From Vibrio orientalis CIP 102891 = ATCC 33934 (GTDB lineage: Bacteria; Pseudomonadota; Gammaproteobacteria; Enterobacterales; Vibrionaceae): a stretch of 64,000 nucleotides of DNA. A program made the translations under genes and the position numbers. The DNA lies in the NCBI RefSeq assembly GCF_000176235.1, contig NZ_ACZV01000005.1, positions 682,001-746,000 of the forward strand, written 5' to 3'. Below the pieces are notes generated by a model that searched no databases, was not told the origin of the DNA, and worked only from the letters and a program-made list of their open reading frames with translations. Shown piece by piece: positions 26,225 through 34,804 of this stretch. Each line of letters begins with the position of its first letter. Position 1 is the stretch's first letter.

Positions 26225-26350
26225 ATATAACAATAAATTTAAGAGTGATTCACAACGCTCGGCGCTTTCACTTCAAGCGAGTTTAGTGTTTATGGCACAA
26301 TGGTTTAGGTAGGGTGTTAGCGTTGTTCACACCTTAATTTGGCGTTATGT
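26225..26350 (+). repeat. attC site, type 1b
   Basis: Core GTTATGT at 26344. Confidence 0.9.
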
Positions 26351-26803
26351 TTACTTGCATTTCAAGGGCTTAAAGGTCTTTGGCTCTAGTTCTTTGTCCC
26401 TCTGGCAAGTAGTCCCTAGTAGACTCAGCAAATCCGCATTGTCGGTCTAAGTTCCTGCACCTCTCAGCCCGTAAAACATGCCAATGTTCGTGGGTTGCTT
26501 CATTGCCAGGTCGTGGCGGTCGGCTTCTGATTTAACTGGCTCAAAGTCGCTTCTAGGTTCTTAGCCAATTAGCATTTCAGCTTGGCAGTTGCCTCGGCAA
26601 TTCAGTATTGTTTTGCGCTTTAACTGGAAAGACAGGGCGTATGTTGTTGCTTAGTCGGGTTGCCTCATTGGGCAGGGAATTGGAATTACTTGTTTTAGGT
26701 TGGTCGCCTTTGGTGGTCAAGTTGGTTCTTGCCTTGTGGTTTGGCTCAGAAAACTAGTTAGAAACAGCAGTTCTTTCTCATGTAAATCATGTGTTTGTGG
26801 TAA
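26351..26803. repeat. ORF-less cassette family ncA, copy 4
   Basis: 453 bp; one A is missing in the terminal TAAAACATAAC, which makes the end repeat perfect over 11 nt (GTTATGTTTAC). The minus-strand frame has TAA after the Gly codon. Confidence 0.75.
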
Positions 26804-26928
26804 ACATAACAATAAATTCAAGCAGATTCGCAACGCTTGGCACTTTCGGTTTGAATCGGCTTTAGTGTTTACTGCACAATGGTCTAGGTAGGTGGCAGCG
26901 TTGCTCACTACTTAATTTGGCGTTAGGT
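26804..26928 (+). repeat. attC site, type 1a
   Basis: Core GTTAGGT at 26922. Confidence 0.9.
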
Positions 26929-26950
26929 GAAATGAAGTCAGGAGGAACCT

Positions 26951-27406
26951 TTGGTTTCTAAAGAAAAGAAGTGTTTGGAATCTATTTTAAAACCAGTCTT
27001 GAAGAAGGCTGGCTTTAGGAAAAAAGGAAGCACTTGGTGGAAACACTTAGAAGGCTTTATTCAAGTTATAAATATTCAAGGATCTCAATACTCCAAACAG
27101 TTCTACTTGAACTTAGGCGTCTACATTATTGTAGTAGGGGATAAAGAATGGCCATCAGAAAGTGATTGTCACATTCAAATGAGGCTCGATTCATTAGCTA
27201 ACCCCAGTTTGGTTCATAAACTACTGGATTACGAAACAGCTTTTGAGAACAGTGACAGAAAAGAAATCAGTGAATTGGTTTTAGCTAAAGGTTTACCATG
27301 GTTGGACCAATGCTCATCGTTTGACGGCGCAAAAGCTGAATACATTTTGCCTAATAGAGTTCCGGCAAAATGGCAAAGAGACCTACTTACAAGCTATTTC
27401 ACCTAA
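26951..27406 (+). CDS. DUF4304 family protein
   Basis: Encodes 151 aa. LKPVLKKAGFRKKGSTWWKH and INIQGSQYSKQFYLNLGVYI match the DUF4304 pattern, a family often found in toxin-immunity loci. TTG 26951 is the start: AGGAGG lies five bases upstream and no ATG is available. Cytoplasmic. Cassette ends pair over 12 nt (GTTAGGTGAAAT). Confidence 0.8.
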   Translation: MVSKEKKCLESILKPVLKKAGFRKKGSTWWKHLEGFIQVINIQGSQYSKQFYLNLGVYIIVVGDKEWPSESDCHIQMRLDSLANPSLVHKLLDYETAFENSDRKEISELVLAKGLPWLDQCSSFDGAKAEYILPNRVPAKWQRDLLTSYFT

Positions 27407-27526
27407 CAATAAATTTAAGCAGATTCGCAACGCTTGGCATTTTCGGTTTGAATCTACTTTAGTGTTTACGGCACAATGGCTTAGGTCAGGTGGTGGCGTT
27501 GCTCACTACTTAATTTGGCGTTATGT
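27401..27526 (+). repeat. attC site, type 1a
   Basis: Core GTTATGT at 27520. Confidence 0.9.
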
Positions 27527-27542
27527 GCTTTCGGAGAAAACA

Positions 27543-27956
27543 ATGAAAAAGAGTCTAATCATAGCCTTAGCTAGTCTTTCGTTTGGTGCCGTTGCTGACG
27601 AGGAGACCATTGACTGCGATGCTGCGTTTACAACAATTCAGATAAATCAGTGTGCTGCTATTGAGCTTGATGCAGCGAAAACTGAACTAGAGAAGTATCT
27701 TAAGGCTAGCTTTGAACATAACTCGTTTGACTCAGAGTTAGTTGAAGCGATGAAGCTAGCTCAAACGGACTGGCAAACATATATGTCCTCACATTGTGAC
27801 TCGGTATATACGCAATGGCGTGATGGAACTATTCGTGGGGTTATGGCGATATCTTGTAAAACTAAGCTAACGAAGCAAAGAACGCATGAACTGTGGGAAA
27901 ACTTCTTAACTTATATGGACAGCACACCTCCAGTTTTACCGGAACCCAGTTTGTAG
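27543..27956 (+). CDS. LprI/DUF1311-like secreted protein
   Basis: Encodes 137 aa. Signal peptide MKKSLIIALASLSFGAVA, then CDAAFTTIQINQCAAIELDAAKTELEKYL and AQTDWQTYMSSHC, the Cys/Trp pattern of the LprI N-terminal (DUF1311) family, some members of which inhibit lysozyme. Periplasmic. ATG 27543 follows GGAGAA. Confidence 0.82.
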   Translation: MKKSLIIALASLSFGAVADEETIDCDAAFTTIQINQCAAIELDAAKTELEKYLKASFEHNSFDSELVEAMKLAQTDWQTYMSSHCDSVYTQWRDGTIRGVMAISCKTKLTKQRTHELWENFLTYMDSTPPVLPEPSL

Positions 27957-27973
27957 TAGAACTTCAACCACGC

Positions 27974-28098
27974 ACATAACAATAAATTCAAGCAGATTCG
28001 TAACGCTCGGCATTTTTGCTTTGAATCAGCTTAAGTGTTTACGGCACAATGGTTTAGGTGGGAGGTAGCGTTACTCACTACTTAATTTGGCGTTATGT
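27974..28098 (+). repeat. attC site, type 1a
   Basis: CGTAACGC/GCGTTAC variant. Core GTTATGT at 28092. Confidence 0.9.
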
Positions 28099-28103
28099 AA
28101 ATA

Positions 28104-28136
28104 TTGATATCTCAAATAAATGGCGTTCTGTATAAT
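28104..28136 (+). promoter_or_regulatory. possible cassette promoter
   Basis: TTGATA and a perfect TATAAT, but with a long 21-nt spacer, in the leader of the gene at 28169. The -10 box is the best on the plus strand of this region; the spacing makes the call weak. Confidence 0.3.
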
Positions 28137-28168
28137 GGCCTTAATTATGACGTTTAAGGTTTACTCGT

Positions 28169-28540
28169 ATGAAATTTATCACTCCAATTGTATTACTTAC
28201 ATCATTGCTGGTTTCTTCGTTCAGCTATAGTGCTACTAAAATCGACTCCAAAGATGCTCCTTTTCATGAAGGTGAAGATGTAATAGCTTGCGGTACTTTA
28301 AAGGAAGTCTCTCGTTTCAAGCGTGGCTTATACCTCAATATGGATGATCGCTTTCCAAAGCAATCTCTAACACTTGTTGTATGGGAAGATGACTTGGCTG
28401 AATTTAAGCAAGAACACGGTTCACTACAACAGTTAGTAAATAGTAAGGTTTGTGGCAAGGGAACTGTTTCAGAGTATCGTGGGCGTAGTCAAATAAGCTT
28501 GTACAATGCGTTTTCACTAAAGGTCGTTGAACGTAAGTAG
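28169..28540 (+). CDS. secreted OB-fold-like protein
   Basis: Encodes 123 aa. Signal peptide (1-21, ending SYSA), then a small beta-rich domain (VIACGTLKEVSRFKRGLYLNMDDRF ... GRSQISL) with the strand order of OB-fold nucleic-acid or ligand-binding domains. The fold is inferred by eye. Two cysteines could form a disulfide. Cassette ends pair over 11 nt (GTTATGTAAAT). Confidence 0.65.
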   Translation: MKFITPIVLLTSLLVSSFSYSATKIDSKDAPFHEGEDVIACGTLKEVSRFKRGLYLNMDDRFPKQSLTLVVWEDDLAEFKQEHGSLQQLVNSKVCGKGTVSEYRGRSQISLYNAFSLKVVERK

Positions 28541-28544
28541 ATTT

Positions 28545-28670
28545 ACATAACAATAAATTTAAGAGTGATTCACAACGCTCGGCGCTTTCACTTCAAGCCA
28601 GTTTAGTGTTTATGGCACAATGCGTTAGGTAAGGTGGTGGCGTTGTTCACACCTTAATTTGGCGTTATGA
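28545..28670 (+). repeat. attC site, type 1b
   Basis: Core GTTATGA at 28664, starting hp copy 3. Confidence 0.9.
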
Positions 28671-28958
28671 CACAACGTTCATCACATATTGTATGTACAG
28701 CGATATAGATAAAGTATGATTGTGTCCAATGGGGTTGTGTGAAAGACGACAAAAAGGGCGAATATTGGTTATTTCCATGCTAACCTTGAGGCGCTTTCGC
28801 GATCCTTAATTAGCGCAGCAATTCAAAAGATCGCGAAAGCGCCTCAAGGTAGTGAGATAACAAATACTTCGGCTTCGATTTTTTGCCTTTTTACTCATAT
28901 CCTATTGAAAATAAATAATATTTCATTCAAATATTGACGGCTTTGGTTGTGTCATAAC
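28664..28958. repeat. ORF-less hairpin cassette hp, copy 3
   Basis: Identical in layout to copy 2: perfect 21-bp stem at 28784-28849, end repeats at 28664-28676 and 28946-28958. The three copies sit before three different genes. Confidence 0.78.
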
Positions 28959-29080
28959 AAAGCATTTAAGTTGATTCGAGCCTATGGGCGATTTTGGTAT
29001 GCATTAAGTAGATTTGGCAAACTCGCAGTGCAGACAGTCATGTGGTTGCGGCTCTCACAACTTAATGCTGCGCGTTAGGT
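28952..29080 (+). repeat. attC site, type 6
   Basis: Core GTTAGGT at 29074. Confidence 0.8.
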
Positions 29081-29099
29081 GAATACAGGGAATTATCGA

Positions 29100-29438
29100 A
29101 TGGAATTAAAGTGTCACTGTGGAAACGTTAGCTTGGTATTGAGTTCGCTGCCCAAAGAGGTTGGCGAGTGTAACTGTTCTATTTGTCGTCGTTATGCTCC
29201 GGCTTGGGCATACTTTTCTCCAGAGCAAGTTCAAATCAACATGAATGAGAAAACAGTCTTCTATTGTTGGGGTGACAAAGAAGTAGAATTTCATCGTTGC
29301 AACTCATGTGGCTGTTTAACGCACTACATAACCACACAGAAATGTTCCGAAGATATCTTGGCTGTAAATATGAGAATGGCCGAAAATGAAGTGCTTTCGA
29401 GTATTCCTGTTCGTAAGATCAATGGTGCATCGTACTAA
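29100..29438 (+). CDS. GFA-family zinc protein
   Basis: Encodes 112 aa. CHCGNVSL, CNCSICRRYA and CNSCGC are the zinc-binding cysteine groups of the GFA (glutathione-dependent formaldehyde-activating) / CENP-V family. Biological substrate is uncertain for most members. ATG 29100; a GTG at 29079 overlaps the attC core. Cytoplasmic. Confidence 0.87.
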   Translation: MELKCHCGNVSLVLSSLPKEVGECNCSICRRYAPAWAYFSPEQVQINMNEKTVFYCWGDKEVEFHRCNSCGCLTHYITTQKCSEDILAVNMRMAENEVLSSIPVRKINGASY

Positions 29439-29440
29439 TC

Positions 29441-29566
29441 ACCTAACAATAAATTTAAGAGTGATTCACAACGCTCGGCGCCGTCACTTCAAGCAAGTTT
29501 AGTGTTTATGGCACAATGGTTTAGGTAAGGTGGTAGCGTTGTTCACACCTTAATTTGGCGTTATGC
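29441..29566 (+). repeat. attC site, type 1b
   Basis: Core GTTATGC at 29560. Confidence 0.9.
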
Positions 29567-29598
29567 GACAGATAAGTTCGAGACTAAGAGGTAGGTAA

Positions 29599-30111
29599 TT
29601 GAAAATTTTCTATATATTGGAATTGGACGGGCTTTTTTTAGCTTTGGATGTAATGGCGGAAAATACGTCAGACGAGATCTGTCAGCTACAATCTCAAGGT
29701 TTCATAGTTGTTTCCGATAGCATCAGGGCTAAAAACTCCAAAATAGCCATCGATAAGTGGCATAAGTACCGTGCATCCTTTGTTGAAGAACCTGTTTTAA
29801 CGCCCTTAGAATTAGCGAACCTAACCATAAGGCAAGCCAATATAAGAATAAATGAGCTCAAGCGACAGTTGTTAGTTGCGGAAAGGGAGATTGACTCTCT
29901 CAATAATCAACTAAAGTATAAAAGTTCAGGGGGCACTGATAGCCTTTGTGATTTAGATATTTTAGGTTACGAAAGAGAGCCAAGTTCTCAGGAGTTGAGA
30001 AAACGATATAAAAGTTTAGCTTCGTTACACCATCCTGACAAAGGTGGCAGTAAAGCAATGATGCAGAGGTTAAACGATGCTTACGAAAAACTCCGTAGAA
30101 AAGTCGCATAA
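29599..30111 (+). CDS. C-terminal J-domain protein
   Basis: Encodes 170 aa. The N-terminal 60 residues are unassigned, residues 70-107 form a coiled coil (RINELKRQLLVAEREIDSL), and the C-terminus is a short J domain with the catalytic H145-P-D147 (HHPDKGG). It should stimulate DnaK-type Hsp70. TTG 29599 has AAGAGGTAGG upstream. Cassette ends pair over 10 nt (GTTATGCGAC). Confidence 0.83.
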   Translation: MKIFYILELDGLFLALDVMAENTSDEICQLQSQGFIVVSDSIRAKNSKIAIDKWHKYRASFVEEPVLTPLELANLTIRQANIRINELKRQLLVAEREIDSLNNQLKYKSSGGTDSLCDLDILGYEREPSSQELRKRYKSLASLHHPDKGGSKAMMQRLNDAYEKLRRKVA

Positions 30112-30234
30112 CAAGCAATTTAAGAGGGATTCACAACGCTTGGCGCTTTTGCTTCTACTTCAAATTTAGTGTTTATGGCACAATGCTTTAGGTTTGGGTG
30201 GAGGCGTTGCTCACCCCTTAATTGGGCGTTATGT
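30106..30234 (+). repeat. attC site, type 2
   Basis: Core GTTATGT at 30228. Confidence 0.9.
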
Positions 30235-30688
30235 TTACTTGTATTTCAAAGGCTTAAAGGTCTTAGGCTCTGGTTCTTTGTCCCTCTGACGATTCGTCCC
30301 TAGTAGACTCAGCAAATCCGCATTGTCGGTCTAAGTTCTTGAATCTCTCGGCCCGTAAAACATGCCACTGTTCGCGGGTTGCTTCATTGCCAGGTCGTGG
30401 CGGTTGGCTTCTTGTTTGACTGGCTCAAAGTCGCTTTTAGGTTCTTAGCTAATTCGCATTTCAACTTGGCAGTTGCCTCGGCAATTTGCCATTGTTTTGC
30501 GCTTTGGTTGGAAAGACAGGGTACTTGTTGGTGCTTTGCCGGGTTGCCTCATTGGGCGGGGAAGTGGAATTACTCGTTTTAGGTTGGTCGCCTTTGGTAG
30601 TCAAGTTAGTTTCTGCGTTGTGGTTTGGTTCAGAAAACTGGTCAGAAATTGTAGTTCTTTCTCAAGTAAATCATGCATTTGTGGTAAA
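30235..30688. repeat. ORF-less cassette family ncA, copy 5
   Basis: 454 bp. The minus-strand frame is stopped by TAA (AGC TAA). The plus strand has a chance 67-codon frame at 30379. Confidence 0.75.
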
Positions 30689-30814
30689 ACATAACAAACA
30701 ATTCAACAGTGATTCGCAACGCTTGGCGCTTTCACTTCGGGTTGAGTTTAGTGTTTACGGCGCAGTAATTTAGCCCTGTGGCAGCGTTGCTCACACGTTA
30801 ATTGGGCGTTAGAA
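30689..30814 (+). repeat. attC site, type 4
   Basis: Core GTTAGAA at 30808. Confidence 0.88.
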
Positions 30815-30827
30815 ATACAGGCAAAAA

Positions 30828-31817
30828 ATGAGTACGAATTTTGAAAATGACGTCTATGAATGGGGCAGACGCCTCATAGAAAAAGTTGGCTATAAAGCTA
30901 ACAAAGATTCATTTGTAACACTTGCAAATGTATTCACATTAAGCCGAATGTTTATTTCGACAATACCTAGAAGAGTTCATGTCTCTGAAAGCTTTATGAC
31001 TCCCCAAAAATATGACAAGGCAATTAAACAGATCATCCATGATTTGAACGTTGGACATAATGTGAACGCTAGATTGTCTAGACGAATTAAAGACAAGAAA
31101 GTGTATACAGATCGTATGCTCGCTGATTGGGGAATCCATCATCTGCACCTTGGTGAAGAAGTTATCAGCAAAGGGAAAAATGAGGGGCTGATTGAAGGCA
31201 ATAAAGAAATATTGTTTGTTTGGGTAACAAACAACGATGCTTATTTGATTGGCATCTTCGATCATGACTCATGGACTAAAACGCAGGTTTTGGAAATAGT
31301 ACATGACAACTGGTATCACTTGCTGAAACCCTTTGAATTGCCAAGGGATGTTAGATCAACTATTGATATCACCGATCTTGACCGTTTGGAGCTAAGGAAT
31401 GCGTGCGTCAATACTGCTGTGCTAGTGCGTGGGTGTTCATATATGGGGCTTGGTGGTGGTTTAACTTGCGGGAACATTGGCGGTAATGATGTTCACAAGG
31501 CGAATACTATACTCAGGGCTTCGGACGATTTAGCGGAGTGGGTTAAGAACAACTACTCAATTCTAGAAAGTTACATGTCGGGTGCGGGAATTGACTTCGC
31601 TAGTGAAACACTAGAATTTGATGTGTCAAAGTTTGTTATATCCGCTATGTATACAATCAAGTGTAAGCCTAGCAATTATCGAATTCACATACAGTCACAG
31701 CATGAACCTTACACTTTGGTGCCACATGGCTTTGAAGCAGTAATTGAGCCATGTGCTGAAAAGCGAGAAATACAGGATCATAGAGCAATTAAAGGCTTGC
31801 TAATCGAGTGTGGGTAA
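30828..31817 (+). CDS. large hypothetical protein
   Basis: Encodes 329 aa, soluble. Contains RMLADWGIHHLHLGEE near 104-118, with clustered His/Asp residues that could bind metal, and a Gly-rich LGGGLTCGNIGGND near 208-222. No family recognised; size and singleton status suit a defence gene, but that is speculation. ATG 30828 follows AGGCAA. Cassette ends pair over 10 nt (GTTAGAAATA). Confidence 0.7.
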   Translation: MSTNFENDVYEWGRRLIEKVGYKANKDSFVTLANVFTLSRMFISTIPRRVHVSESFMTPQKYDKAIKQIIHDLNVGHNVNARLSRRIKDKKVYTDRMLADWGIHHLHLGEEVISKGKNEGLIEGNKEILFVWVTNNDAYLIGIFDHDSWTKTQVLEIVHDNWYHLLKPFELPRDVRSTIDITDLDRLELRNACVNTAVLVRGCSYMGLGGGLTCGNIGGNDVHKANTILRASDDLAEWVKNNYSILESYMSGAGIDFASETLEFDVSKFVISAMYTIKCKPSNYRIHIQSQHEPYTLVPHGFEAVIEPCAEKREIQDHRAIKGLLIECG

Positions 31818-31821
31818 ATAT

Positions 31822-31917
31822 TTCTAACAAGCATTTAAGAGTGATTCGCAACGCTTGGCAGTTTCGCTTCGCTCAAGTATAGCCAAGCGCCGCTCACACC
31901 TTAATGCGGCGTTATGT
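31822..31917 (+). repeat. attC site, type 3 short
   Basis: One base shorter in the left arm (AACAAGCATTT rather than AACAAAGCATTT). Core GTTATGT at 31911. Confidence 0.86.
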
Positions 31918-31995
31918 ACCCTTAGGGAAGGGTTGGATCTAAGATACTGAATATTGGGAAAATATCATTTCCAATTGACTGACTAAGGAGAATAT

Positions 31996-32277
31996 ATGGT
32001 TAGTAGGGAGGCTTTGAACCTGCTAGGTGATGCAAAATCAGAAATTATAAAATGTGGTTGGTTTTGGACTCAAGATATAATGACCAGACAAGGAGCTCGC
32101 GACTTCGCTCGACTGTTAAAGAAAGAAGGGTTAGATGTTACTTGGGAGGAACCACCACCGAGATTTGAGTTCGTATTTGTGCTCTATGATAAGTATGACC
32201 CGTTTACATTGTTAGACGTCGCCAAGAGAAGGGCACAAGAGCAAGATCCTGAATTGTATGGTACTGCGGATACATAA
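31996..32277 (+). CDS. hypothetical protein
   Basis: Encodes 93 aa, soluble, alpha/beta, with KCGWFWTQDIMTRQGARDFARLLKKEGL. No family recognised. ATG 31996 follows AAGGAG at 31985-31990. The 78-nt leader contains AATATTGGGAAAATATC, a short imperfect palindrome. Confidence 0.66.
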   Translation: MVSREALNLLGDAKSEIIKCGWFWTQDIMTRQGARDFARLLKKEGLDVTWEEPPPRFEFVFVLYDKYDPFTLLDVAKRRAQEQDPELYGTADT

Positions 32278-32399
32278 CAAGCAATTTAAGAGGGATTCAC
32301 AACGCTTGGCATTTTTGCTTCTACTTCAAATTTAGTGTTTATGGCACAATGCTTTAGGTTGGGAGGAGGCGTTGTTCACCCCTTAATTGGGCGTTATGC
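32272..32399 (+). repeat. attC site, type 2
   Basis: Core GTTATGC at 32393. Confidence 0.9.
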
Positions 32400-32414
32400 C
32401 ACAGGGAGAAATTC

Positions 32415-32500
32415 ATGATTGTAGTAGCAAGGTTTTCTTTTCCTCATGAAGCCCATATTGCCAAAGCAAATCTAGAAAGTGCTGGTATTGAAAGCTTCAT
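32415..32500 (+). pseudogene. truncated copy of the DUF2007-like gene
   Basis: The first 28 codons (MIVVARFSFPHEA...GIESF) and the leader match the intact gene at 37402. The sequence then jumps, at GCTTCAT, into the last 16 bases of an attC (TAATTTGGCGTTATGC). About 320 bp of gene and about 110 bp of attC are missing: a deletion scar. Confidence 0.85.
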
Positions 32501-32516
32501 TAATTTGGCGTTATGC
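32501..32516 (+). repeat. attC remnant (right end only)
   Basis: Only the type 1 right arm AATTTGGCG and core GTTATGC survive. It cannot form the attC hairpin by itself, so the upstream truncated cassette and this boundary should be recombination-dead. Confidence 0.8.
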
Positions 32517-32530
32517 CTATAAGAGGAAAT

Positions 32531-32878
32531 ATGGATAGTAAATGGGAGTGTATTGGGTGCGGGCATAGCAATGAACACTCATCATTGAAGTGTGAAAAGT
32601 GCGGGGCCTTAGGCAAAGAGCTTGCAAATAAGCAGATGGCAAATCACCTATTAGGGAATGACAAAATGAAATCGGAGTTTGAATACTGCTGTGATAAATG
32701 TGGTTCAGAGTCATATGAGGTTGGTGAGTTAAGAGCCAGTGGTGGATTTTGGAGCACATTTTTCAATTACAACAAACACCGTTTTTATTTCTTATCATGC
32801 AGTAGCTGCGGTCACACCGAGTTTTACAAACGAGGTCTAGGTACAGGACAAAAAATACTTGATTTTCTGGGTGGTTAG
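32531..32878 (+). CDS. double zinc-ribbon protein, DUF2082-like
   Basis: Encodes 115 aa. An N-terminal CIGCGHSNEHSSLKCEKCG ribbon (RanBP2-like spacing) and a C-terminal domain with CCDKCGS ... FFNYNKHRFYFLSCSSCGHTEFYKR, the pattern of DUF2082 nucleic-acid-binding zinc ribbons. ATG 32531 follows AGAGGAA. An ATG at 32513 lies in the attC core. Cassette ends pair over 11 nt (GTTATGCCTAT). Confidence 0.78.
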   Translation: MDSKWECIGCGHSNEHSSLKCEKCGALGKELANKQMANHLLGNDKMKSEFEYCCDKCGSESYEVGELRASGGFWSTFFNYNKHRFYFLSCSSCGHTEFYKRGLGTGQKILDFLGG

Positions 32879-32883
32879 CATAG

Positions 32884-33009
32884 GCATAACAATAAATTTA
32901 AGAGTGATTCACAACGCTCGGCGCTTTCACTTCAAGCAAGTTTAGTGTTTATGGCACAATGGTTTAGGTAAGGTGGTAGCGTTGTTCACACCTTAATTTG
33001 GCGTTAAAT
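32884..33009 (+). repeat. attC site, type 1b
   Basis: Core GTTAAAT at 33003. Confidence 0.9.
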
Positions 33010-33022
33010 TTATGAGGTAACA

Positions 33023-33691
33023 ATGACGAGAATTGAATTTTTCAATGCGGTGAAAAAGAAGAGGTTAGAGCAGCTTTCATTAGAGGAACTAGCTTACGCT
33101 CATTTATCAGATTCAAACTTCACGGAGACTAATCATGGTCTGCTAACTTCTTCTTTGTCTACAGTTTTGCGAGAAATTAGGCATGTTAAGTGGCAAACAT
33201 ATGGCAACTCTTTCTTGCCGTTATCTGCAGCATTTACAGTTCTAGATCAGCTTGGTTATTGTTATGAAAACGCAGAGCTAACCAAGTTTGGTAACCAAAA
33301 TGCAAGCTCGATTAAAAAGTCTCTTTACTATTTCTGTGGCTTTGCTGAGAACGACACTGATACTCAAACGTTAGTTGCTTTGCGAAATTCTTTCCTGCAT
33401 ACCGCTAGCGGCTTATCTAAAGCGCAGTATCCGAATCAACCAAATCATAGGTTTGTGTTTGACCCAGAAGCAAATGATTTGATCACGTATCCTGCTCAGG
33501 AGTGGGATGGTAGTTTTTCAACGTTAACCAATGCGCATACTACTTACGTTAACCAGAAAAAACTAATTGCAATGGTCGAGGCTGCTGTGGACAAAGCAAG
33601 AGGTTTACTTTACGACAACAAGCTAGTTGTTAGTTTGCCCGAAGGCTGTCCTGAGTTTTACTATAGGTTTCTCAAGCATCACGAACAATAA
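33023..33691 (+). CDS. HEPN-like protein
   Basis: Encodes 222 aa, mostly helical. LVALRNSFLHTASGL contains R121-NSFL-H126, the HEPN R-x4-H motif; flanking helices suit a HEPN fold. The partner, if any, is not in the cassette. ATG 33023 follows TGAGG. Cassette ends pair over 11 nt (GTTAAATTTAT). Confidence 0.66.
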   Translation: MTRIEFFNAVKKKRLEQLSLEELAYAHLSDSNFTETNHGLLTSSLSTVLREIRHVKWQTYGNSFLPLSAAFTVLDQLGYCYENAELTKFGNQNASSIKKSLYYFCGFAENDTDTQTLVALRNSFLHTASGLSKAQYPNQPNHRFVFDPEANDLITYPAQEWDGSFSTLTNAHTTYVNQKKLIAMVEAAVDKARGLLYDNKLVVSLPEGCPEFYYRFLKHHEQ

Positions 33692-33788
33692 ATTTAACAA
33701 AGCATTTAAGAGTGATTCGCAACGCTTGGCAGTTTCGCTTCGCTCAAGTATAGCCAAACGCTGCTCACACCTTAATGCGGCGTTAGGT
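33692..33788 (+). repeat. attC site, type 3 short
   Basis: AAACGCTGC replaces AAGCGTCGC in the right arm. Core GTTAGGT at 33782. Confidence 0.87.
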
Positions 33789-33804
33789 TTAAAAGGGTAG
33801 AGTA

Positions 33805-34692
33805 TTGAAAATATTGATTATACTGCTTGGGTTGTTAACTCTTTTATGTAGTAGTTGGTTATTGGCTAATGAAGCAATGGAAGTACAGATATCGGTGTTA
33901 GAGATTCCTTCTCAATCGAGCCCAACCGATGAGATAGTGGGAAAAGGTGTATCTCAAGTTCCTAACTGGGTTACATGGAGTAACATAGCAAGTCTTGGAA
34001 CACTTATCTCAGCACTAGCAACTCTAGTAATAGCGTGGCTTACATTAACCTCCGCTCGGCATGCAAAAGCATCAGCTGAAGCAGCTGACCGTTCTGCTAA
34101 GTTAGCTGAAAATTCTATTGTTGTTGCTAAAAATGCATATATTGCTAGTGAAAGGCCTTGGGTAACAGTTACACCTACACTCAGCTCTGATTTAGTTAAA
34201 GAGGAACACGGCATCAATTTTGGTGTTGATTATGCTGTGAAAAATGTGGGCAACAGTCCTGCTTTAAATGTACATGTCGTCTATGAAGTCGTTACTCTTA
34301 AAGTTGCACAAGATCAATATAGTGGCGCTCGACAACGTACTGACCAAATAGGCGAAAGCGGTGCAGGAGAGCATATGGGAGTACAATTATTCCCATCTGA
34401 GCAACAAATAATTCGTTGGAAAAGCCCCCTAACCAATGATGAAATTGAAAAAGGGCATAATGACTGGTCAAGGGAAAATGGGTATTTACCTTCATTCTCA
34501 ATTATCGGTTCCGTTTTTTATCAATCTGCGTTTGATGCGGAAATATATAGGACAGGCTTTAAGTTCAATATTTATGCTTTTGGTGTTCGTGGCAATCCTT
34601 CGATTTCTAATGTGCCTGACTTCGAGAAAACCTATTCCAAAAGGAACTTGGTCTTAGAGTCATGCAGTAGCTATAAGGGAACTATAAATTAA
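33805..34692 (+). CDS. membrane protein with coiled coil and beta domain
   Basis: Encodes 295 aa. Signal peptide or anchor (1-21), a second helix (about 56-80), a coiled coil (SARHAKASAEAADRSAKLAE) and YIASERPWVTV leading into a beta-rich C-terminal domain. This ERPW layout is common in mobile-element membrane proteins of unknown role. TTG 33805 follows AAAAGGG. Cassette ends pair over 11 nt (GTTAGGTTTAA). Confidence 0.68.
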   Translation: MKILIILLGLLTLLCSSWLLANEAMEVQISVLEIPSQSSPTDEIVGKGVSQVPNWVTWSNIASLGTLISALATLVIAWLTLTSARHAKASAEAADRSAKLAENSIVVAKNAYIASERPWVTVTPTLSSDLVKEEHGINFGVDYAVKNVGNSPALNVHVVYEVVTLKVAQDQYSGARQRTDQIGESGAGEHMGVQLFPSEQQIIRWKSPLTNDEIEKGHNDWSRENGYLPSFSIIGSVFYQSAFDAEIYRTGFKFNIYAFGVRGNPSISNVPDFEKTYSKRNLVLESCSSYKGTIN

Positions 34693-34789
34693 ACCTAACA
34701 AAGCATTTAAGAGTGATTCGCAACGCTTGGCAGTTTCGCTTCGCTCAAGTATAGCCAAGCGCCACTCACACCTTAATGCGGCGTTAAGC
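34693..34789 (+). repeat. attC site, type 3 short
   Basis: Core GTTAAGC at 34783. Confidence 0.87.
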
Positions 34790-34804
34790 GTCAAAGAGGT
34801 CAAT

